A stretch of DNA of 24,840 bases from Bacteroidota bacterium (lineage in GTDB: Bacteria; Bacteroidota; Ignavibacteria; Ignavibacteriales; Melioribacteraceae): contig JAEXUB010000073.1 of assembly GCA_023453125.1 (NCBI GenBank), positions 1-24,840 of the forward strand, given 5' to 3'. Positions 14,297-23,636 of the stretch are shown here, one piece after another (the stretch's first letter is position 1; each line of letters begins with the position of its first letter). Below the pieces are notes generated by a model that saw nothing but the letters and a program-made list of their open reading frames with translations, searched no databases and was not told where the DNA came from. Position numbers and translations under genes: made by a program.

Positions 14297-16234
14297 CTAT
14301 AGGCTTAAAATTAACCAAAATAGGACAACCGCAATACCCAGCATCATAAAAAGAGCATAGAACTGGGCGGCGCCTGTCTGTAATTTTCTAACTACTAAAG
14401 AGGTTTTTTCAACAATAATTCCGGCTCCGTTTACAATGCCGTCAATTATCTTGTTATCGGCAATCTTCCAGAGGAATTTTTCCGATACAATCTGAATCGG
14501 TTTAACAATTACCGCTTCATAAATTTCATCAATGTAATATTTATTATAAAGGATTGTATACAAGCCCTTGAATTTTTCTGCAGTCTTTTCGGCAATTTCC
14601 TGTCTTCTGGTAAAAATTATATAAGCTGCATAAATTGCCCCTAGCGCAAACGCTACAGACAATGCCATTAAGACAATTTCTTCCAGATGGGAATGCTCGC
14701 CGAAGGTCTGAAGTTTTCTTTCGGCATTTTCATAAACCGGCTTCAAAAATGCTTCAAACTTATTTCCATGTTCACCCGAGAATATTTCCGGTATCCCTAT
14801 ATAACCGCCAATTACGGATAATAATGCAAGTATCATTAAAGGAATAGTCATTACTGCCGGGGATTCATGCGGATGATGATCGTGTCCGAAACGTTCTTTA
14901 CCGAAAAATGTTAATGATACCAGTCTGAACATATAGAAAGCCGTCATCATTGCAGTTAAAGCCCCTATAATCCAGAAAAGAATGTTTCCGTTTGCGTAAG
15001 CACTCCAGAGTATTTCATCTTTAGAAAAGAAGCCGGAAAGCCCCGGTACACCTGAAATTGCAAATGCTGCTATTATAAATGTAAGGTAAGTCCTCGGCAT
15101 ATATTTTTTGATATTGCCGTAATGTCTTATATCCTGCTCGTGATGCATAGAGTGAATTACGGAACCTGCGCCAAGGAATAAAAGAGCTTTGAAGAATGCG
15201 TGAGTCATAACGTGGAATATAGAAGCCGAAAAAGCCCCAACTCCGGCAGCCAGAAACATATAGCCAAGCTGCGATACCGTTGAATATGCCAGTACTTTTT
15301 TAATATCATTTTGAACAAGGCCCATTGTCGCCGCGAAGAATGCTGTAAGAAGGCCAACTACTGCGACCACCGTCATTACTGCCGGAGCCGAAGCGAAAAT
15401 AATCGCGGTCCTGGAGACCATATAAACGCCTGCGGTAACCATTGTAGCGGCATGAATAAGTGCCGATACAGGTGTTGGGCCGGCCATAGCGTCGGGCAGC
15501 CATACAAACAATGGAATCTGTGCCGATTTACCGGTCGCCCCTATAAATAGGAAAACAGCAATCAGACTGAAAGTAGTTTCCGATACCGGAAATGAATTTG
15601 CCTTGCTGAATACTTCCTGGAAATTAAGGGAGTCGAAGGTCATAAAAATAAGGAACATACCGAGAAGGAAACCGAAATCCCCTATTCTGTTTACAACAAA
15701 GGCCTTTTTAGCAGCCTGAGGCACTGTTCCTTTTTCAAATTTTCTGTCGTACCAGAAGCCGATGAGAAGATAGGAACATAATCCCACCCCTTCCCAGCCG
15801 AGGAAAAGGACAACGAAATTATCCCCTAAAATCAGGTTCATCATTGCAAAAATGAAGAGGTTCAGATAGGCAAAGAAGCGCCAGAATCCTTTATCGCCGT
15901 GCATGTAGCCGATTGCATAGACGTGGATTAAAAAGCCTACTCCCGTTACAATGAGTGACATAACAACTGAAAGAGGATCCACAAGGTAACCGAAATTAAC
16001 ATTCAGATTTCCGATGTTAAGCCAGCTAAAGAGATTAACAACAATGCTTCTCTCTTCGGCGGGCATTCCCAAAAGCTGGAAAAAAGAAAACAAGCTTACA
16101 AGGAACGACAAGCCAACTGCGGAACTGCCGATAATACCGATTATCTTTTCATTTTTAATTTTGTTTCCGAAAATGCCGTTAATGAGAAACCCGGCCAACG
16201 GAAATAGTATGGTTAGATATATGTAGTTTACCAT
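14297..16234 (-). CDS. nuoL: NADH-quinone oxidoreductase subunit L
   Basis: This 645-residue distal proton-pumping subunit has about 16 membrane segments plus the long C-terminal lateral helix region (about 540-645). Glu 148 in GWEGVGLCSYLLIGF and Lys 236 in TGKSAQIPLFVWLPDAM are the conserved channel residues. PTPVSALIHAATMVTAGVY follows them. A His-rich loop (around HDHHPHESP) sits in the less conserved stretch after about residue 455. It starts inside the nuoK stop (7-bp overlap), so the two are translationally coupled. Confidence 0.98.
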   Translation of the reverse strand: MVNYIYLTILFPLAGFLINGIFGNKIKNEKIIGIIGSSAVGLSFLVSLFSFFQLLGMPAEERSIVVNLFSWLNIGNLNVNFGYLVDPLSVVMSLIVTGVGFLIHVYAIGYMHGDKGFWRFFAYLNLFIFAMMNLILGDNFVVLFLGWEGVGLCSYLLIGFWYDRKFEKGTVPQAAKKAFVVNRIGDFGFLLGMFLIFMTFDSLNFQEVFSKANSFPVSETTFSLIAVFLFIGATGKSAQIPLFVWLPDAMAGPTPVSALIHAATMVTAGVYMVSRTAIIFASAPAVMTVVAVVGLLTAFFAATMGLVQNDIKKVLAYSTVSQLGYMFLAAGVGAFSASIFHVMTHAFFKALLFLGAGSVIHSMHHEQDIRHYGNIKKYMPRTYLTFIIAAFAISGVPGLSGFFSKDEILWSAYANGNILFWIIGALTAMMTAFYMFRLVSLTFFGKERFGHDHHPHESPAVMTIPLMILALLSVIGGYIGIPEIFSGEHGNKFEAFLKPVYENAERKLQTFGEHSHLEEIVLMALSVAFALGAIYAAYIIFTRRQEIAEKTAEKFKGLYTILYNKYYIDEIYEAVIVKPIQIVSEKFLWKIADNKIIDGIVNGAGIIVEKTSLVVRKLQTGAAQFYALFMMLGIAVVLFWLILSL

Positions 16235-16536
16235 TTGAAAATATTTATTTCGTCAATATTCACATTTAACTTGTTTCTAAAGATAGCAATCATAATTGCC
16301 AATCCGACTGCGGCTTCTGCCGCTGCTACGGTCATAACAAAAAAGACAAAAATCTGCCCAATCGAGTTTCCGAGATATGATGAAAATGAAACCAGAGTAA
16401 GATTAGCCGAATTGAGCATCAGCTCAATGCACATAAAAACAACAATAGCGTTTCTTCTAATCAAAACACCGGTAACTCCTACGGCAAACATAACCGCGCT
16501 TAATACCAGGTAATATTCTATAGGTATACTGTTCAT
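16228..16536 (-). CDS. nuoK: NADH-quinone oxidoreductase subunit K
   Basis: This 102-residue, three-helix membrane subunit is homologous to MrpC. The two buried glutamates essential for proton transfer are Glu 38 in FMCIELMLNSANL and Glu 74 in AAAEAAVGLAI. Length is exactly family-typical. It begins 2 bp after the nuoJ stop and overlaps nuoL. Confidence 0.98.
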   Translation of the reverse strand: MNSIPIEYYLVLSAVMFAVGVTGVLIRRNAIVVFMCIELMLNSANLTLVSFSSYLGNSIGQIFVFFVMTVAAAEAAVGLAIMIAIFRNKLNVNIDEINIFKW

Positions 16537-16538
16537 AT

Positions 16539-17054
16539 CTACTCGAACTTCTTTTTGGCTAAAATAAGGGCTCCCATTGCCGCCGCAAGAAGAAGGAACC
16601 CGGCAGCTTCAAAAGGAAGCACATAATTTGTATATAATTCCCTGCCTATCTGATTAACAGTGCCGGCCTGAATGCTTTTGGCTGCTTCCCTAGTAATAGC
16701 GGCAGAGGGTTTTGCGAAGAAAATAATATATGCCAGCTGAAAAAGTACAATAACCGAAATAGCTATTGCGAAAATCTTAAGCTGCTTTTTCCTGTTAAAA
16801 AGCCCTTCTTCCGATTTCTGATTAAGAAGCATAAGAACGAACAGGAAGAGGACCATAATTGCCCCTGCGTAAACTATAACCTGCACCACTGCTATAAACT
16901 GAGCATTCAACAGAAGATAAAGCCCTGCCAGCGCAAAGAAATTGAGGATTAAGAATACAGCGCTTAAAACGGGATTCTTCCTTGTAATCATCATAACAGA
17001 GGAAAACAGGCCCAGAGAGGCAAATACTATGAAAAGAATCAATTCTAAATTCAT
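16539..17054 (-). CDS. nuoJ: NADH-quinone oxidoreductase subunit J
   Basis: This 171-residue complex I membrane subunit has five predicted helices. The third helix carries VQVIVYAGAIMVLFLFV, the most conserved stretch of NuoJ, whose helix bulge changes during turnover. In many genomes nuoI precedes it. Here asnS does, with its stop overlapping the nuoJ ATG by one base (TAATG). Subunits A-I are therefore encoded elsewhere. Confidence 0.96.
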   Translation of the reverse strand: MNLELILFIVFASLGLFSSVMMITRKNPVLSAVFLILNFFALAGLYLLLNAQFIAVVQVIVYAGAIMVLFLFVLMLLNQKSEEGLFNRKKQLKIFAIAISVIVLFQLAYIIFFAKPSAAITREAAKSIQAGTVNQIGRELYTNYVLPFEAAGFLLLAAAMGALILAKKKFE

Positions 17055-18352
17055 TAAGGAGTATTCCTGTAAATTTGCCTTGCAAATGGAATTGCCTCAC
17101 GGAGATGATCCAATCCGCATATCCAGCTTACTGTACGTTCAAGTCCCAAGCCGAATCCCGAATGGGGTACCGACCCGAATCTTCTAAGGTCCAGGTACCA
17201 TTCAAAAAAATCCTGAGGCAGATTGTGTTGTTTAATTCTTTCTAAAAGGAGGTCAAGATTATCTTCCCTCTGACTGCCGCCGATTATTTCCCCATAACCT
17301 TCAGGAGCAAGTACGTCAACGGCGAGAGCTACTTTGGGATTTTCCGGATCCCGTTTCATATAAAATGCCTTTACTTCAGCGGGATAACGGTGTACCATAA
17401 CAGGACGGTCGAACTGGCTGGAAATGATAGTTTCATCTCCGCCGCCAAGATCGTTCCCCCATTCGAATTCCACACCGTTCTTGTGGAGAATTTCTACCGC
17501 TTCGTCGTAGCTTATGCGCGGGAAAGGCCTTTTAACTGCTTCCAGCTTTGTTGTATCTCTTTCAAGTTCTTTTAATTCTTCAGCGCGGTCTCTGAGAACT
17601 GTCTGCACAATATATTCAAGGAACTCTTCAGCGAGATCCATATTATCGTTGAGGTCGTAAAAAGCAGCTTCAGGTTCAATCATCCAAAATTCGGTAAGGT
17701 GTCTTCTTGTCTTAGATTTTTCTGCTCTGAAAGTAGGTCCGAATGTATAGACTTTACCAAGAGCCATTGCCCCTGCTTCGGCATATAACTGTCCGCTTTG
17801 GGTTAAATATGCTTTTCCGAGGTCAAAATAATCCATACTGAACAAGGTGGATGTCCCCTCGCAGGCATTAGGGGTAATAATTGGAGGATCGAACAGTGTA
17901 AACCCTCTTTCATCGAAGAAATCCCTAATGGCCTTAATAATTCTCTGCCTTATTTTTAAAATAGCCACCTGCTTACGGGAACGGACCCATAAATGGCGGT
18001 TATCCATAAGGAATTCAATACCATGTTCCTTGGGAGTAATAGGATATTCTTTTGACATTGAAATCAATTTGAGATCGGTAACATCCATTTCGAAGCCGCC
18101 AACCTGCTTTGGATCGGTTTTGATGATTCCTTTAACTTCGAATGATGATTCCTGCGTCATGGAATCGGCTAAATTGAAGATTTCTTCGCTCACATTCCCT
18201 TTAAAAACCACGCACTGAAGTAATCCTGTACCATCTCTTAAGATTAAAAATTTGATTTTTCCGCTTGAACGCTTGTTGTAGAGCCAGCCGTATAAGGTAA
18301 CTTCCTTACCAACATGTTCGGCCAGGTCTTTAATATAAACTGAAGGTTTCAT
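17054..18352 (-). CDS. asnS: Asparaginyl-tRNA synthetase
   Basis: This 432-residue class IIb synthetase charges tRNA-Asn. An N-terminal OB-fold anticodon domain (about 1-105) precedes the catalytic domain. Motif 2 is FRAEKSKTRRHLTEFWMIEPE-like (208-228) and motif 3 is GFGLGLER (399-406). The GEIIGGSQRED stretch is typical of AsnRS. AspRS is the main alternative but usually has a long insertion that is absent here. The protein is slightly shorter than the 460-residue E. coli enzyme. It is the first gene of the transcript that continues into nuoJ-N. The 159-bp gap upstream holds a palindrome cluster (18419-18461). Confidence 0.93.
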   Translation of the reverse strand: MKPSVYIKDLAEHVGKEVTLYGWLYNKRSSGKIKFLILRDGTGLLQCVVFKGNVSEEIFNLADSMTQESSFEVKGIIKTDPKQVGGFEMDVTDLKLISMSKEYPITPKEHGIEFLMDNRHLWVRSRKQVAILKIRQRIIKAIRDFFDERGFTLFDPPIITPNACEGTSTLFSMDYFDLGKAYLTQSGQLYAEAGAMALGKVYTFGPTFRAEKSKTRRHLTEFWMIEPEAAFYDLNDNMDLAEEFLEYIVQTVLRDRAEELKELERDTTKLEAVKRPFPRISYDEAVEILHKNGVEFEWGNDLGGGDETIISSQFDRPVMVHRYPAEVKAFYMKRDPENPKVALAVDVLAPEGYGEIIGGSQREDNLDLLLERIKQHNLPQDFFEWYLDLRRFGSVPHSGFGLGLERTVSWICGLDHLREAIPFARQIYRNTP

Positions 18353-18418
18353 TATCGGTATAATTTAGTTAATAAAATTTCGAATGCAATATAATTATGA
18401 ACTGAAATAAATGCAAAA

Positions 18419-18461
18419 GATATCGACACTTAAGTGATTATAAGTTATAATCTGATATCGA
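18419..18461. promoter_or_regulatory. Palindrome cluster upstream of asnS
   Basis: The direct repeat GATATCGA occurs at 18419-18426 and 18454-18461. Between the copies lie the 10-bp palindrome CACTTAAGTG (18427-18436) and an inverted repeat with 7-bp arms around a 3-nt centre (18436-18452). It lies about 70-110 bp before asnS in the 159-bp gap after the histidine kinase gene. An operator is plausible; no regulator can be named. Confidence 0.4.
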
Positions 18462-18511
18462 AGTATGAATTTTAATCGAATCCTTATTTCAGGGGAGAAA
18501 ATAGAACATTT

Positions 18512-20710
18512 TCAGGGTGCTTTTGGGAGGGAGAAATAAAAGGAAGTCCCTTCCCCTTCCCGGCTTTCGAACCAGATTTCCCCTTCCATTTTAAGTATGA
18601 AATCTTTGCAGAGCATAAGTCCCAAACCGGTTCCGGGCTCCCCTTCGGTTCCCTTCCTTTTAATTGAATTGTCTGCCTTAAAAAGCCTCTCTTTAATTGA
18701 CTGCGGAATACCGATTCCCCTGTCTTTAATAGAAAAAACCACTTTATTTTCTGAATCAACAGCACTAATCAGAATAGACTCTTCCTTTGGGGAAAATTTC
18801 AGGGCATTCATAATCAGGTTTCTCAATACAGCAGCTGTAAAATTCCGGTCGCCGTAAACCTGAATGTTATCTTTCAGATTCAGCTGTAAAGATACTTTCT
18901 TTGAATCCGCCAGAGGCCTTATAGAGTCTACAACAGGCCTCATAATTGTGTCAGCCCTTTCCTCCTTTAAGTCAGGATTAATTTTATTCAGCTGAATCCG
19001 GGACCAGGTAAGGAGATTTTCGAGAAGGCTGTATCCATTGTCGGTTATCAGCTTCAGATGCTTTAGCATCTCCTTTCTTTCAATTTCAGAAAGGGACTCG
19101 AAATCGTCTGCAAATGAATTTACGAACTCCATAATATTGAAAAAAGGATTTTTAAGGTCGTGTGCAACTACCGAAAAGAGTTTATCTTTCATTGAATTCA
19201 ATTCGCGAAGCTGAATTTCGTTCTTTTTAAGCTGTTCCTCGGCAATTTTTCTTTCAGTTATATCGCGTGAGATGCCGAATGTTCCAATTATTGCACCATT
19301 GGCATCCCTGAGAGGCATTTTAGTGGATGATACCCATTTTTCAGTTCCGTCGAGCCAGGATTCCTTTTCATCCACACCAAGAAGCGGCTCCCCGGTTTCA
19401 ACAATCTTTAATTCCTCAAGCCTGACCTTCTGAGCATATTCCTCGCTTAGGAAATCGGAGGCCCTCCTGCCTTCAATCTCGACCGGATTCTTTAGCCCGA
19501 ACAGGTTGCAAACCGCTCTGTTGGCTCTTATATAGCGGCTCTCTTTATCCTTGAAATAAATACTATCAGGAATATTTTCCATAAGAGTATGCATTAAGAG
19601 TTTTTCTTTTTCAAGTTCTTCCTCTTTCTGGTTCCGTTCGGTTATATTTCTAAGAATCCCATAGGTGCCAATAAACTGCCCCTCATCGTAAACTTCAATC
19701 CACCTGTCCTCAATAAGCAAAAGGGTTCCATCTGCGCATTTCCACCAGGTAACCCAATCGGGGAAATGTTTCATATGGCTCGATTTAAGCCTTCTGAAAA
19801 AATCTTCCTGTTCCTTAAAATGCTTATCCTGAATCACCTTTGAAAGGAATGCCTTTCTCCCCCCCATCCTGTGAATATCAAGGGCAGAGTATCCAAAAAG
19901 TTTTTCGAATGCGGGGCTCAGGTATGAAAACTCCTCAGTTTCGGCATCGACTACATATATTACATCTTCCAGCACAGACATAACCTTATCAAATTTATAC
20001 TGAGCCTCTTTAAGTGATTGTTCGGATAGTTCCAGTTTGCGCTTTGCCTTTGCTCTGTTTCTGGTATCAAGAGACACCTTCAGAACCAGCCCAAGAAGAA
20101 GTATTGGAATAATAACAGGCAGCACAGCTTTTTCAATTATCATTATATCCCAGCTTTCGGCTGATTGGTCAATTGCGAAAACACCTGCCAGTTTCTTATC
20201 AAGTGGATAAATTAAGGTAATTGCGGCAGTTATTACCCTTTTTCCCTCCTTGGAATAGGGCCCGAAGACTTTTTCTCCCTGTCTGCTGAAAAGTTCTTCG
20301 ATTTCTCCGCGGGGATTAATGGTTGTTCCGGGGAGGATATTATTTTTATCCTTTTCCTTGCTGACATAGTTATAATAGAAACTTGTAATATCTTCTTTTT
20401 TGCCGATTATATATGCGGCGGAATATTTTGAATTCCCGGTAATCAAAAAATCGAGCTGCCCCTGCAGTTCTTTATATCCTTTTTGAGAGGTATCGGCAAT
20501 TACTCCTTTAACCTCCCTTAGCCTGCGCCAGAATACTACTTTTTCAACTATTCTCGTTTGCGTTAATAGTTCTTCTTTAATCTCTTCGGCGGCAGAATTG
20601 AAACGGTAATTAAAGAAAAGGTAAATTCCGGCAATAAGAAAGAGAAAGAATAGAATTGTTACGGGCTTTTTAAATCTGTCGGGAATACTTACAGCAGGCA
20701 ATTTCATCAT
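18512..20710 (-). CDS. Membrane PAS-domain sensor histidine kinase
   Basis: This is a 732-residue protein. Transmembrane segment 1 (about 17-34) and segment 2 (about 193-214) flank an extracytoplasmic sensor region (about 35-192) that does not match a family I can name by eye. Two PAS domains follow (about 238-359 and 370-488), each ending in an NITER/DITER motif as in PAC segments. The HisKA domain has the phospho-acceptor His 517 in SVVAHDLKNPF. The ATPase domain has its N box at about 631-640, G1 DRGIGIP (663-669) and G2 GTGLGL (693-698). There is no receiver domain and no response-regulator gene beside it, so it is an orphan kinase. Two ATGs (20710, 20707) follow a GGTGA. Confidence 0.93.
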   Translation of the reverse strand: MMKLPAVSIPDRFKKPVTILFFLFLIAGIYLFFNYRFNSAAEEIKEELLTQTRIVEKVVFWRRLREVKGVIADTSQKGYKELQGQLDFLITGNSKYSAAYIIGKKEDITSFYYNYVSKEKDKNNILPGTTINPRGEIEELFSRQGEKVFGPYSKEGKRVITAAITLIYPLDKKLAGVFAIDQSAESWDIMIIEKAVLPVIIPILLLGLVLKVSLDTRNRAKAKRKLELSEQSLKEAQYKFDKVMSVLEDVIYVVDAETEEFSYLSPAFEKLFGYSALDIHRMGGRKAFLSKVIQDKHFKEQEDFFRRLKSSHMKHFPDWVTWWKCADGTLLLIEDRWIEVYDEGQFIGTYGILRNITERNQKEEELEKEKLLMHTLMENIPDSIYFKDKESRYIRANRAVCNLFGLKNPVEIEGRRASDFLSEEYAQKVRLEELKIVETGEPLLGVDEKESWLDGTEKWVSSTKMPLRDANGAIIGTFGISRDITERKIAEEQLKKNEIQLRELNSMKDKLFSVVAHDLKNPFFNIMEFVNSFADDFESLSEIERKEMLKHLKLITDNGYSLLENLLTWSRIQLNKINPDLKEERADTIMRPVVDSIRPLADSKKVSLQLNLKDNIQVYGDRNFTAAVLRNLIMNALKFSPKEESILISAVDSENKVVFSIKDRGIGIPQSIKERLFKADNSIKRKGTEGEPGTGLGLMLCKDFILKMEGEIWFESREGEGTSFYFSLPKAP

Positions 20711-20774
20711 GTCACCGCCAAATTGACTATTAGCTGATTATCGGATGAAATTGTTATTTTTTGAGTAAAAAAAG

Positions 20775-22322
20775 CTAAGATACTTTTACAGAGATTTTTT
20801 TCTTAAACACTTCTTCAAACAGGGCCTTTCTTCTTTCCACATTCCAAAGTTCAATATCAATAGAAATCCTGCTTGTATTAACATTAAGCTCAACCCCTTT
20901 AGAATTTACATCAACCTTAATTTTTTTAACTTTCCTCTGGTGAGTTCTGTCAAGGGAATCGGCTATCCTTAGAATTGAAGCCAGTTTAAGAACAATCTCC
21001 CTCGATTTTTCGGGGAGTTCAAAGAATTCGCGGTGATTCGGCTTTGGATGGCTTTTCCGGTGATAACGGGCTGTATTTGCTATTATTGCTATCTCAGTCT
21101 CATTAAATCCGAGAAGCTCGCTGTTCATAATGATATAATGACTGTGCCGGTGGTGGTCCGAATGAGAGATATGATATCCGATATCGTGCAGCCTTGCAGC
21201 GGCTTCAAGATATTCCCTGCAGGCGATATCGAGCTTGTGCAGCTCCTTCATCTGGTCGAACATTTGAAGTGCAATTCCTGTTACATGTGCGCAATGAGCA
21301 GAATCGAACCGGAATAATTCACAGAGATGGTTTACGCTTTCTAGCCGTATATTTGAAAGTTTTGGATTTGCCCCCTGATCCCTGCTCTTTTGAATTGAGT
21401 CAATTACAATTCCTTCCCTTAGAGCATAACCGGAAATAATCATTTTCTTAATATTAAACTGCCTGAATATTTCGGCAAGGATAATAATTCCGGCGGGAAT
21501 TATATCTGCCCTTTTGGAATCTAGCCCCGGAATTCTTCTTCTCTTTTCTACGTTACCGCATTTCAGGATTGTCTCTTCAATCTCGAATAATTCCTTTCTG
21601 GTAAACTCAAAATTATTCAGAATAGAGGAAGGAGAGGCCTCGCTGTTGTTTGCTGCCGATATCATTAAGCCGGCGGCCATAATCGTACCGGACGAGCCGA
21701 CACATACCTCAATCTTTTCTTTTTTTACCGAATCCGCAATTCCATAAAGTTCACTTTGAACCCATTTGCGGCACTCTTTTATGCCGGCTGATGTTAAGTT
21801 AAAATCCGGAAAAAACTTTTGAGTTAATCTTACGGCACCCAGTTTAAGGCTTACCGCATATTTGTATTCTCCCCTTTCTCCAACAAGAAATTCGGTACTC
21901 CCCCCTCCGATATCTACTATAAGGGCTTTTTGGTCATAAACCGGAACTGCTTTAAGAATACCCAGATAAATGAGACGCGCTTCCTCATTTCCGCTTACAA
22001 TTTCAATTTCGAGTCCGCATTCGTTCATTACTCTGGTAATAAAATCATTTCTATTGTGCGCTTCGCGTACCGCACTGGTGGCAACTGCGCGTATTTCAGC
22101 ATTGTGGGAATCAGCAATTCCCTTAAAACGCCCTAAAGTAATAAGCGCCCTTTCAATTGCCTCCTCCTTAATAATTTTTATATCCCCGGCGCTTCCCTCT
22201 CCAAGCCTTATTACTTCTTTCTCCCGGTCAATTATTTCAAAATTCCCCTTATCATTTACTCTTACAACAATAAGGTGGAATGAGTTAGTACCAATGTCTA
22301 CAGCCGCGAAAGTCTTATTCAT
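20775..22322 (-). CDS. ppx: Ppx/GppA phosphatase with C-terminal HD domain
   Basis: This 515-residue member of the exopolyphosphatase / pppGpp phosphatase family has an actin-like ATPase fold: DIGTNSFHL (9-17), ATSAVREA (81-88) and DIGGGSTEF (137-145). The C-terminal HD-type region (about 320-515) has His 379-Asp 380 and ADSLDRTH (454-461). It removes terminal phosphate from polyphosphate, or from pppGpp, and sequence alone does not decide which. The long two-part form is as in E. coli Ppx and GppA. Its ATG overlaps the stop of the glycosyltransferase gene (ATGA). Confidence 0.93.
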   Translation of the reverse strand: MNKTFAAVDIGTNSFHLIVVRVNDKGNFEIIDREKEVIRLGEGSAGDIKIIKEEAIERALITLGRFKGIADSHNAEIRAVATSAVREAHNRNDFITRVMNECGLEIEIVSGNEEARLIYLGILKAVPVYDQKALIVDIGGGSTEFLVGERGEYKYAVSLKLGAVRLTQKFFPDFNLTSAGIKECRKWVQSELYGIADSVKKEKIEVCVGSSGTIMAAGLMISAANNSEASPSSILNNFEFTRKELFEIEETILKCGNVEKRRRIPGLDSKRADIIPAGIIILAEIFRQFNIKKMIISGYALREGIVIDSIQKSRDQGANPKLSNIRLESVNHLCELFRFDSAHCAHVTGIALQMFDQMKELHKLDIACREYLEAAARLHDIGYHISHSDHHRHSHYIIMNSELLGFNETEIAIIANTARYHRKSHPKPNHREFFELPEKSREIVLKLASILRIADSLDRTHQRKVKKIKVDVNSKGVELNVNTSRISIDIELWNVERRKALFEEVFKKKISVKVS

Positions 22323-23413
22323 TTCTTTAGATCTCCGGAAAGAATTCTTTTTGCCTGCGAATAAACTTCATCAACGGAAACAGAATTAATGTTTTCTGAA
22401 TTCCTTATGTTGAATTTATTTTCCCCTAAGGGAGCCCAGTTATTCGGGTTTGTCGGGCCGAAAATAGAAATCTGCGGCACATCAACCGCACCGGCTACGT
22501 GCATTACTCCGGTATCATTAGTAATGAAAAGGGTGCATTTTGCAATTACAGCTGCAAGCTCAGGAATACTCCTGTTCAGGAAATATCCGGCTGTATTACC
22601 GAACTTATTTTTCATATAGTCTATCTGCTCCCTGTCGCTGTTGCTGCCGGTAAAGAAAAACTCTATCCCGAAATCCTCTTCCAGCCTCTCTATTAAGGAA
22701 ACAAACCTCTCAAGCGGCCATCTGTTTGGTGGTTTACCGGCACCTACGTGAAAGCCGACAAGTTTCCTTGAAGGACTGAAACCAAGGGAGCTTATGAATT
22801 CATCGGCATTTCTAATATCGGAATCATCAAATGTAACGTGGGATGAGAAATTGGAAGATTTTACCTTTAGGGGGGCCAGAATTCCGAATATGAACCGGGC
22901 AACATTTAGTTCCGGATCCCTCCGCCAGTCGAGTTCTAAAGGGCAATCGAACAGAAATGAGAGTTTATTCCCCTGTCCGTCAAGCGAAGAGGGACCGATC
23001 GTATATTCCGATTTTGCCATTCGTGCCAGAATTGAGCTTGTAGAGGAAATTGAAACCGTTACCGGTACAAGTACCACATCATACCCTTTTCTAAGGACTC
23101 TAAAGAACTGTTTTAAATAAGAAATGCCATAAAGGGCTTTTTTGTCGAAATTAAATACCGAATCGATATATTTATTCTTGGTTACGGCAAAATAATTTTC
23201 GGGGCTGGCAAATAGTGTAATCTCGGAATGGGGATAATTTTCTTTAATTGCCCTGAAAAGAGGGATAGTGGCAAGCATATCGCCGAATTGATTATGCTGT
23301 CTTATTACAAGGAATTTTTGGGGAGATGATGGAAGAACTCTCCCGCTGCGGGGCCGGCAGAAAATTTTAAGCAGAAAAATGAATATTGAGGAAAACAGTT
23401 TTCTTATGCTCAT
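22319..23413 (-). CDS. Glycosyltransferase family 9 (heptosyltransferase-like)
   Basis: This 364-residue protein has the GT-B heptosyltransferase pattern. The N-terminal NQFGDMLATIPLFRAIKENYP (41-61) replaces the common RxGDxL motif. HVGAG and NRWP lie at about 218-229. The nucleotide-sugar site ITNDTGVMHVAGA (about 299-311) is followed by ISIFGPTNPNNWAP. Family members add heptose to lipopolysaccharide core at the inner membrane. Donor and acceptor cannot be told from sequence. A short hydrophobic segment (8-19) may anchor it. It begins 6 bp after the small membrane protein gene and overlaps ppx. Confidence 0.88.
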   Translation of the reverse strand: MSIRKLFSSIFIFLLKIFCRPRSGRVLPSSPQKFLVIRQHNQFGDMLATIPLFRAIKENYPHSEITLFASPENYFAVTKNKYIDSVFNFDKKALYGISYLKQFFRVLRKGYDVVLVPVTVSISSTSSILARMAKSEYTIGPSSLDGQGNKLSFLFDCPLELDWRRDPELNVARFIFGILAPLKVKSSNFSSHVTFDDSDIRNADEFISSLGFSPSRKLVGFHVGAGKPPNRWPLERFVSLIERLEEDFGIEFFFTGSNSDREQIDYMKNKFGNTAGYFLNRSIPELAAVIAKCTLFITNDTGVMHVAGAVDVPQISIFGPTNPNNWAPLGENKFNIRNSENINSVSVDEVYSQAKRILSGDLKK

Positions 23414-23419
23414 CTATAT

Positions 23420-23635
23420 TTAACGGCTATCCTTTTTTCCCGGTTTAATATCTTCAAATTCGGCATCAATTATATCTTCATTTTTAATTTTTAGCTTAGC
23501 ATTGCCGGAATTATTTTTTGACTGCTGTTTACGGGACGGTTCCGGCTCATTAAGATATTGAATGAAGAACCTGATGGCCTTATAAATCAAATAGAAAAAG
23601 AAACCATAGACAAAAAAATAAAAAAGTGAGTACAT
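23420..23635 (-). CDS. Small single-pass membrane protein
   Basis: This 71-residue protein has a very aromatic N-terminal membrane helix (about 3-26), a charged middle (SRKQQSK) and an acidic tail (DIIDAEFEDI). The layout, one helix followed by an I-D-x-E-x-E tail, recalls small Bacteroidota proteins such as DUF4834, but I cannot confirm that. Function is unknown. An AGG about 6 nt before ATG 23635 and the 1-bp gap after the kinase stop support it as a real gene of the operon. Confidence 0.7.
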   Translation of the reverse strand: MYSLFYFFVYGFFFYLIYKAIRFFIQYLNEPEPSRKQQSKNNSGNAKLKIKNEDIIDAEFEDIKPGKKDSR

Positions 23636-23636
23636 C

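Noticed and set aside
18484..18765. Minus-strand frame of 93 codons
   Set aside because: It overlaps the ATPase domain of the histidine kinase in another frame and shows no domain of its own.
20711..20774. Promoter or terminator between ppx and the histidine kinase gene
   Set aside because: The 64 bp are AT-rich, but no consensus promoter pair or convincing hairpin was found.
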